The notes under the pieces are model-generated. The model made no database searches and was not told where the DNA came from. It worked only from the letters and a program-made list of their open reading frames with translations. A stretch of 64,000 bases of DNA from contig JASBNA010000009.1 of assembly GCA_038087015.1 (NCBI GenBank), positions 248,001 to 312,000 on the forward strand, written 5' to 3'. The DNA is from Cerrena zonata. Lineage: Eukaryota; Basidiomycota; Agaricomycetes; Polyporales; Cerrenaceae. The translations under genes and the position numbers were made by a program. Shown here piece by piece: positions 56,266 through 64,000 of the stretch. Position 1 is the stretch's first letter; each line of letters starts with the position of its first letter.

Positions 56266-57909
56266 TTAAGTTTCATCGTGCACCAAAGGATCCACCGGAC
56301 ATTTCTCGAAGTATACCATCTCGTCCCCTTTACCGTCGTTCTTGTAAGATTTCTGTACGAAAACGTGTCAACACCTGAAGCAGTATGTATGTATTGCGGG
56401 GAATATACTTACGTCGCAGATTATGACTTCGCAGCTACCATTCAGGGGAAGAGTCCCATCACTACCATGACACATGCCAATATCGACAGGACTGCCATCG
56501 TTCCGAATAATGAAGCTTGACAAAGACGTCAGTCGAATCGATGGCGGAATAGTAGACTCATGCGGTACATACTCGATGGTCACAGTGGGATGAGGAGGTA
56601 ATCCTCCTGAATGTTCTTTCCCGAAGAATATCTTAGTCGACTCGAACTGAACGTTCAGGTCCCCTGGCAGAACGGGACTATTCTCGGGACGGATGAAAAA
56701 AGATCCTGGGGTACGCAGAATGATCTCTCCCCAGTCAGAGGTGACTTTGAACGACCCTTTCGTCCAATGCTCCTGAGGATGTTCCAGTATCCACTGGAAG
56801 GCTTTCTGAACGTCGACTGCTCTCCCAGAGACATCAGAGTCCATGGAAGAAGTCATCACATCCCATATGCTCATGAGAGCGAAAGAGATGACGGTTGATG
56901 TCTTGTCAGTGGACTGGCTCCAAGACTGGAATTTGTCGTATATGTGAGGATCGTCCAGTTTGCTTACAAGCTGTTCGGCAAGGTCACTATCACCGCCAAC
57001 GCAGTTTACTTCCTGTTGACGTTCGTTCAAGAATTTCTTGAACTGTCGTTGCCCAAGTAGCTTTGGGTCATACTTCCCGGCGGTAAGGAGTCCGTGATAG
57101 GCGGCTGTAACGTCATCCGGGAAATGACTAGTAAATGGTTGCTTACTGTTCGCAGCGGATACCATCTGTGACAATCGTATGAGTTTTGACCTGAATAGAG
57201 GATGAAGAACAACAGACCAATTGGAAGCGTGCACCATACGTGGTCCCGGTAATGATATGGGAGCCCATCGTGCGGAAGAGCTCACGCCATTTAGAAACAC
57301 TTTCCTTGATGTTGGAATCGAATGGAGGAAGGGCCGCTACCTTCGTCTTAATGGCGCCTTCGTTGACTTGTTCGATGAAGTCACCGAGCTGTGCCAAGTA
57401 CTGCCCACGAGTGTGGCCAAATAGAGCGTATTGGTGATCTTCGACGAAGAGGTCTCGGATCCATCGCGTCGTGGATAAAACACTTGAGAGAGGAAGAAGG
57501 GTTTCTGCTAGAGTCGAGTCCGCTTGAAGATTCTGGGCTGCATCGCTCCCAGTAGGGTATGTTACAAGGGAAGCTGGAGTATTAGGCGGTTAGTAAGGTG
57601 CAAGTGAATTCGTAGTGGTCATACTTTGGGCATTTTCAACGGTAGTTTCGAGATCAATATTGTTCGGAACCTGGTACTTGGTCCCGTTCACAGGTACTTC
57701 AGTGGTAGTGCTATTATCGAGATCGATCAATCGGATGTTCCTGATTACAGCGGCTTGGACCTGTTAATGAAGTGAGGAAGGGGACACATCTTTGAACGTC
57801 TAGAAAGGCTGACCTCATCCATCTGAGGTGAACTGAGTGTGGTCAAGTCGAGGGAATAGCCTATCCATTCGCCTGGAGGGAACTTAGCATTGTCAACAGT
57901 AGACATGTT
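56266..57909 (-). CDS. MACPF-domain protein, 475 aa (copy 1)
   Basis: Member of the membrane attack complex/perforin family, whose members can form oligomeric membrane pores; many fungal members have no known activity. Exons in reading order: 57909-57814, 57760-57625, 57573-57218, 57165-56413, 56352-56266, exactly 476 codons with stop. The family signature is seen as WRELFRTMGSHIITGTTYGAR (aromatic, FF-like pair, then GSH) at the end of exon 3, after a region with DHQYALFGHT. Downstream are AFQWILEHPQEHW and SFIIRNDGSPVDIGMCHGS, shared with copy 2. No signal peptide. There is no aegerolysin-type partner gene nearby. Intron positions 1-3 equal those of copy 2, and exon 3 has the same length (356 nt) in both. 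The frame is intact. Confidence 0.8.
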
Positions 57910-59493
57910 GCGACAAAGTGAGAGGGGCAGAGACCGTAGAGAGAGGACTCGAAGTTATTGCGGAATATTAGGAGTTTTGTATGCATGATGTTTCTCAGTG
58001 GTACTATTGATGAGTGAGACCTTCCGTGTCCCAAACGGGAGAAACATTGCCCTGGTACCGTTCAAAATCCCCATACTTCCTTTCATTTTAGGAAATGGAT
58101 AGCATAGATAACAGTGACCTCTGTCACATACCAGAACAGCCTCATCAACTACTCCATTCTGTCATAGCTCATTGATTCAGGAGCACATGGACCATGTTAA
58201 TATAAAGGCGATGGTGCATCTCTTACGGCGGTGGATAATGAGTGGTGTGTCTCGGTGTGGTCCATTATACCATTGGCAGTGTACTTACTCTGCGCGTTTG
58301 GATCCAAGGTACTTTGTGTTCTCGTTTTACGTCTGCTAGGTACACGGTGATTCCATACCTGTCAAGAGTTAGTCAACACTGACAAGTTGCAATCACACCA
58401 ACTGATTCTACCTCGTAAACTTGAGGTGATAACACTGCAGGAAGTCGGCCAAGCGGAGCCTGCGATTGATAGGTTCAGCAGATGTGAGTATTCTGCAAGT
58501 TTGGCCTACCATATTGATATACTAATGATCATGGTCCTTCAAAGATCAAAAATATCGGCTTCAATTCGACGTGGCGGTGGAATTCCAGAAGGTAACTAGA
58601 AGGTAACATGAAGTAAATACTAACTTGGAAAGTGACCCTCTGAGATTCCGGGCACTGGACATTGAATATTGAAGCATTGAACGTTAGCTAGTAGCCGGAG
58701 TCAGTAGTTGAGTCTTTACTGTACAACTTCCAACTTCACTCAAGTTTCGCTATTTCTCGGATATTGCCGGCGAATGTTTGAGGCGGCTTTTGAGGGGAGC
58801 GCTTTCAAGTTCTGCCCGGTGAGTCCGACGAGTCTGAACTTAGTACTACTATTGAGCTCTCGCTTCTTGCTCACACCGTGCACAGATTTCTAGTGTTGTA
58901 GCAATGTAGTCTCCGAAACGAATCCAGGGGCTTCTCGACTCTCGTCAGAGAACCCTTCGGGTCCAAACGTGAACTTGAAAGTGCGTTGTAATTACGCTCT
59001 AAGACAGATGGAGTGCATACTACCCAATGCAGAGATTGATCCAGGTCATTAATATCACTATTCAGTTCTCGAGGTTCGTTCGTATGCATCACGAGGTGGG
59101 ATACACATTGCCGTAGTTTGCCACAGAAACTCGGTTTCCATTACAGCTGCAGCTTTCACAGAATGTTCAGGTTGGGGCATTGATGCCATTCTATGTCCTT
59201 CAATCGCTCCAGCCTAGCTATACCAGGTAGTGTGATAACATGCAAGTTTGTAGATGCTCATTCCTCCTTGGTACTGTTTATGGACGTAATAGTTCTGTAA
59301 ATTGGATACTGTCGCTCACAGAGGGAGTGACTGACTTGACTCCTCGAAAATGACACAATGAGGGAATTTTGTTTTGTATGCTCTATCGTGTCTTCCTGGG
59401 AGGTATAAAGGCTCAGTATCGAGCCGGTCCCTTCAACGGTATCTCGACCATCCTCGAACACTTTAGTTTCTGCTACCACTACCGCATCCAAAC
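57910..59493. promoter_or_regulatory. 1.6-kb divergent intergenic region between the MACPF genes
   Basis: Separates two head-to-head paralogues, so it holds both upstream regions. A TATA box (TATAAAG, 59404-59410) lies 84 bp before the plus-strand start at 59494. Short ORFs of 60-83 codons (58387-59509) lack features. No clear TATA was found on the minus side. Confidence 0.45.
59404..59410 (+). promoter_or_regulatory. TATA box of MACPF copy 2
   Basis: TATAAAG, 84 bp upstream of the ATG at 59494. Confidence 0.5.
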
Positions 59494-61247
59494 ATGAGCT
59501 TCCCCGCAAAAGCTTGGCTTGGTTATGGCATTGACATGACCTCTTGTACTCCCTCCGATATTACCTCGGTATGATTCACTCCCTCGACCGTACTTTTTGA
59601 CTAACCAGTCAACACTATAGGTCACCTCCTCTGTCCTGAAGCTTATGAGACTTATTAAAACTTCATCCACTACTACTCAGCAGACGGTCAACGGGCAGAC
59701 GTACGCTGTTCCAGACAACACCTCTATCTCGATGGACGTCTCTACTGGTGAATGTATGTACACAATCCCTTGACTGAGGCTTGACGATTATCTCTTCATT
59801 CAAATCACTAATGGCTGACACTCTTTCTAGCTTCTTACACCCTCTACAAGTCTGGCACCGACGCTGCCACCTCCTTCCAAGCCGATGCATCGCTCTCCGC
59901 CAAGTATATGGCAGTCTCCGGCTCTGTCGATGCTACCTATGCCATCAACAAGACCTTCCACAACGAGTATCAATATGCATTGTTCTCTTACAACCAGCAC
60001 CTCTATGTCACCCAATTTGAGGACTTTGCTTCGTTCATCCAAGAGGCAGTTATCAAGAGCCGTATCAATCAGTTGAAACCCTTCGATCCCACCAACAATG
60101 ATGTCGTTGACTCCTACCGCTCGTTCTTCAAGAGCATGGGTAGTCATTGCATCACCGGTGCAAGCTACGGTTCTCGCATGCAACTAGTACGTCCGCCCAT
60201 CCGTCATATTCCTTTCATGATGCCCTTGTTCATCTTCATGTATCTAGAGCGTTTGGGCTTCCAACTCGGACTCTTCTGTCAATTCCAGCTGGGGTCTCAA
60301 TGTCAGTGCCGCCTTTAACGGTCTCGTTGCAAGTGGAAAATTCGACGCCAGTGTCAAGTCCTCTGACGAATACAAAACGTTCTCGGTCAGTATCTTCGTT
60401 TATGATGGTCATTCTTCTTGCTGACTTCCCTCCGCAGAACTACATGCAAAAGACGTGCTCTTGTTTTGGTGGTGATACTTCTTTGGCCAGTACCATCAAC
60501 TCTAACCCTATGCAGGACGACATCTATACGCAGTTTACCAAATGGGTCGCCACATCTCGAGAGAGCCCAGATGTTATGTCGTTCTCCCTCATAGAGATTT
60601 GGACCCTCATGAATGCTGCCGTCGACCAGGATCTCGTCAAGCGTGCTATCGATGTCCAACATGCCTACGAGTGGATCGTCCAAAACCCTCGCAAACATTG
60701 GACCAAGTGCCGCTTCGTGATCAACTCTGACTGGGCAGAAGTTGGTATGTGATCCTAGACCTTTACCTATCGAAGTGTCTGGTTTGACGCCATGTCGAAA
60801 TAGGTCTTCTCACCCCTAGTGCATTTATTATGGAAGATCCCGACTCTAAACCGAGTCCTAACAACCTTGTCTTCACGACCACTAAGATCCAATGGGGCAA
60901 GGAGTGGTCCCATGCATATCAGAGGGATGTCACCATCGAGTGAGTGAAGCAGCTGTCGTTTCGGCTAACATCATGTCTTACAAACATTTTACGAAAGTTT
61001 CCTGATCGTGAACGATGGTTCCCCTGTCGATATTCAACTTTCTCATGGTAGCGGTGGCTCGACAGAAACCAGCGGAGAATGTCGTGTCACTATTTTCGGG
61101 AAAGAATATATCAACAACAAGGTACGAATTCCTGACAATATTACGGACCCTACAGGCTCCTGATTGTTTCTCGTTTAGCTCACCGATAACGTCTGGAACT
61201 CTACTTGGGAATACACCGTCAATGTCAACCCTACTCCTCACCTCTGA
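59494..61247 (+). CDS. MACPF-domain protein, 445 aa (copy 2)
   Basis: Paralogue of the 56266-57909 gene. Exons: 59494-59568, 59621-59753, 59831-60186, 60248-60385, 60438-60744, 60804-60939, 60998-61121, 61179-61247, exactly 446 codons with stop. The MACPF signature YRSFFKSMGSHCITGASYG closes exon 3. Other landmarks are FHNEYQYALFSYNQ, CSCFGGDTSLAS, AYEWIVQNPRKHW and FLIVNDGSPVDIQLSHGSGG. It has three more introns than copy 1, which has one long exon in the middle, so introns were lost in copy 1 or gained here. No signal peptide, intact frame. Whether it forms pores is not shown by sequence. Confidence 0.82.
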
Positions 61248-61689
61248 GGGAGCTTTGTGGTTGAGATCTGAAAGATCAATCGCCGGCCTCTACGTGTGCT
61301 CCCAAAGAACAATTTATCGTGCTCATGCCCATGTACAATACCTCGTTCTCGTTCATATCTAAGGGCAAATCAAAGTGTCATCGTGATCCTCTGTTCTATG
61401 TTTGAAATACCGCTTCGCTGATCATTTGGACTTGGACACATATTTCAAAGATTGACCCTGGCATGAACATCCTGCAAGCCATATCAATATTATCATCAAT
61501 TAACGTCAATCACGTCAAACGTCAAACGTCAGCTTGAAGATCATTCGCAAATCTCGTGCAGCTAGTGGATTCAACGAGAGCGTGTTGCACGAGTTCGGTT
61601 CAATTCGCTCTACTATTCGTACGTGTTATCGATAGCATTGTCCATGAAAAGACTCGAAGTAGTCACATTAGTATTGCTATTATATGCAT
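61248..61689. other. Intergenic, convergent 3' ends
   Basis: Between MACPF copy 2 and the RBR ligase. A short motif CGTCAAAC is repeated near 61505-61530. No gene seen. Confidence 0.45.
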
Positions 61690-63619
61690 TCAGGGCGTGT
61701 CTAGCCACTCCCAACGCGCCTCATGAAGACCTGCTGCAGTATCATTGAGAAGAATCTCATGTCTATTCTTAACGTAAATCTGTTTAGAGTCAAGGGATGA
61801 CTGAGTTCCAGGTTGACAATGCATTGTGTGGAAGTTGACTCACAGTTTTGTCCATCATGCGTTGTCGGAGACCTTTGACTGATTTGGCTTCGATGTCTTC
61901 TTCGAGCATCTGAGAGAGGTCCTCGACAGCGGTTTCAAGGTTCCTATACAAACCAGAAATTTTAGATCAAGCCCGATTTGCTTGGTTGACGGCGCTTACG
62001 CTTGAAGATCCTCGAAGATCTGTTTGTGGTTCCCAGGTGCGAGATAGTATGCCATAGCGTAAGACCACTTAAGCGAACGTCGGCACCCCGTTAGTTCATC
62101 GACAGCGTGCTGCATGAATTTTGCCTAAAAACGGGGTTAGTTCTAGAGATGATACCTGAGCATCTGAGACGTTTTCAGACCTCAATCCAAGACAATTGTC
62201 CAATCTCCTGGACCATAACCATCTTCTCCTGAGTCTGTTCGCAAAGCTGTTGATCGAGTCGGGCAGACACCTCGTGATTATTGAATCGATCGAAGTAGAA
62301 ATGATACTTCTTTAGTTTCTGCTGAGCTTCAGAGGCGTCGCTGTCTGGTTCTAGCTCTTTCCATGCTGTACAATTTTCGTCTCCTTGGTAGCCGTGGACG
62401 CCCCAGTTCTTTAGACAAAGCCAACAGAATTCATAACGGCAATTGCGACACATAATACGGCTGATTTTTACTGATCAGTGAGATTATCAATGCTGACACG
62501 GATGTTACACACTTGCAACCACCGGCCTTTTCGATGGCGTTATGACATTTAGGGCATTCTCGAGTATTGGCTTTCATCCATTGTGCTGTCCCTGAGTCTT
62601 CTTGGGCATTCTTTAGCCATAGCCCGACAAACTTGCAAATACAGGGTCGATGATCGCTGTCCATGCCGCACCCAAAGCAGAAAGCGTGCCCTTTTCCACA
62701 GGAAACTGTAGGCACTTCAGTCAAGAGGGATGAGCCTCGACCACCCGTGCAAGATACAGTTTCATCACAAGATGGGTGGGGACAAAATCGAAGGTTTGTG
62801 TTCGCCTTGACGTAGTCACGCCTGAGAAGTTCTTGATATCTGTCCGGTTATGAGTACCTAAATCAGCGCTCGAGAGAAGCACTAATCATGATACCTTTCT
62901 TGTATCGACGAGTCCATCAGTTCGCTGATGAAAGGTTCATCAACATAAGTACGGCATCCCTGTTCCATGCAGCAGAACAGTGTTTGACCATCCTCTACAA
63001 TCTTTGACTGAATGTACATTCGCCAACAGGGCGCGCAGAAGGCGTGTGTGCAACGTAGTTTAGCTATATTCGAAGGATCTGGCTCATCAAGACAGATACC
63101 GCAAGTGAATGCGACAGGCGTGAGCTTCACACGTTTCGTAGGACGATGTGCGGGTTCTTCGTGCTCGGGTTCGCCTATTTCCTGGAGGACAGCGGAAGGC
63201 GAATCCATAAATCTCTCAAGCAAACGATCTTCGTTCCATCGAAAGTGTTGCAGCAGGATAGAGACAATGGGGTGCTAGAATTGATAGATGAAACTGATAT
63301 GATTCAACGTGGTGTGTGGCGAGGGATGAGTAAGCAAACCTCAAGGCCAACGATACTTGCTACTCGATTTATGTCTTCTCGCAAGGTTTCCTGGAGGCGT
63401 CCGGCGGGAAGACTACGATGCTCAACGCCAGTAAATTTCTTCTTGCCCTTGTCATTGGCAGATGGAACATCATAGTCAGAATCATTGTCGTGGAACTGCA
63501 AATAGGAGGAACGCGTCAGGAAAGGCGTAACAAGTTCCCGCGAAATCGCGTACATCTTCGAAATCTTGCGAGCCGCCTGAATCGTAAGGGTCACTGGGAG
63601 GATCGCTGTAATCAGACAT
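61690..63619 (-). CDS. RBR-type E3 ubiquitin ligase (Ariadne-like), 507 aa
   Basis: RING-between-RING ligase that accepts ubiquitin on a cysteine of RING2. Exons in reading order: 63619-63554, 63495-63340, 63274-62895, 62839-62513, 62460-62181, 62124-62000, 61943-61844, 61779-61690, exactly 508 codons with stop. Acidic start MSDYSDPPSDPYDSGG, UBA-like segment LLQHFRWNEDRLLERFM, RING1 CGICLDEPDPSNIAKLRCTH, IBR region FCPHPSCDETVSC with GKGHAFCFGCG, RING2 CPKCHNAIEKAGGC then CRNCRYEFCWLCLKNWGVHG, and the Ariadne helices (YHFYFDRFNNHEVSARLDQ, LKWSYAMAYYLAPGN, FEDLQANLETAVEDLSQML). The catalytic cysteine is in GGC; the next two residues read NR, where the family usually has NH. The frame is intact. 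Confidence 0.92.
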
Positions 63620-64000
63620 GATGTTTAGGGTGGTAGGTGAATGAAATATAATATGTCTAAGATACTCTGGGAGACGATGGTGGTTGTAGTGAGAGTTGTG
63701 GCTGAGTGTATGTTCGCCAAAGCGCCTCTTCCACGGCTCGGTGATTCGGCACGATCATAAGGTGGCGGTGTACTATGTACCAACGCGAGTCGGACTAGAA
63801 GAAATGCCGCCGGGGACGTCGGCTAGATCCCTTGCTTGTGCCAAAGGGATAAGGCTGAAGATAATTTGAATGTTGTTACCTTGAAATGCGTGAGGATTGG
63901 AGTAGTGTTCTCTCTTGAAAGTTTTCAATGCATCAATATTTCTATTATCTTGTCCCCTACCCATTCCAGATCTTAGCTACTGTCCTCCAATACATTATGA
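63620..64000. other. Right edge, RBR gene upstream region and a doubtful ORF
   Basis: The ligase promoter presumably lies here. A 63-codon minus ORF (63773-63964, start MGRGQDNRNIDALK) has a good splice donor (GTAACA) after HAFQ and could be a first exon of a gene read leftwards, but no following exon was found. Low support. Confidence 0.35.

Noticed and set aside
56266..61247. Two-component aegerolysin/MACPF pore system
   Set aside because: No aegerolysin-like gene is present in the window. The secreted 173-aa protein at 17772 has a signal peptide and does not resemble one.

Overview
This window is nuclear DNA from a filamentous fungus, most likely a mushroom-forming basidiomycete (Agaricomycetes). 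Nearly every gene is cut by many short introns (about 48-75 bp, GT-AG with weak donors and one GC-AG). Gene families point the same way: elongation factor 3, an Adp1-type ABC transporter, a Zn2Cys6 regulator, MACPF proteins, a serine prolyl oligopeptidase and a local expansion of F-box/leucine-rich genes. No rRNA, tRNA, CRISPR or bacterial operon structure was seen.

Layout. 0.5-11 kb: prolyl oligopeptidase (16 exons), an Adp1-like ABCG transporter, a short F-box protein, and a Flx1-like mitochondrial FAD/folate carrier. 11.4-12.8 kb: a non-autonomous DNA transposon with 105-bp inverted ends and a 3-bp target duplication. 13-20 kb: an F-box block (one intact gene, two broken copies) around a small membrane-protein ORF and a small secreted protein. 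20.8-31.4 kb: housekeeping genes, namely an M50B-like membrane metalloprotease with micro-exons, EF3, and the V-ATPase a subunit. 32-40.6 kb: a Zn2Cys6 regulator, adenylate kinase and the oligosaccharyltransferase subunit Wbp1/OST48, with a 3.1-kb stretch between the first two in which I see no gene. 41-44.8 kb: a tandem duplication of about 1.8 kb whose second copy carries a 273-bp MITE with a 5-bp target duplication. 46-51 kb: COX17, a small zinc-finger-like ORF and a Ser/Thr kinase. 52.9-55.9 kb: two more F-box genes head to head. 56.3-61.2 kb: two divergent MACPF-domain paralogues. 61.7-63.6 kb: an RBR (Ariadne-type) ubiquitin ligase.

How the genes relate. Most housekeeping genes are independent units for translation (EF3), organelle acidification (V-ATPase), N-glycosylation (Wbp1), mitochondrial cofactor and copper supply (Flx1, Cox17) and adenylate balance (Adk1). 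The lineage-specific parts are the F-box block, the MACPF pair and the mobile elements. I found no gene set that is convincingly a new system; the MACPF pair and the duplication with its dated MITE insertion are the best leads.

A caution runs through the annotation. Several genes that should be intact (EF3, the Adp1-like transporter, the kinase) carry 1- or 4-base frameshifts, while eleven other multi-exon genes rebuild to exact open frames. Either the assembly has residual indels or some loci are decaying, so the broken F-box copies should be read with that in mind. Exon boundaries below were worked out by hand from splice signals and frame continuity and are not confirmed by transcripts.
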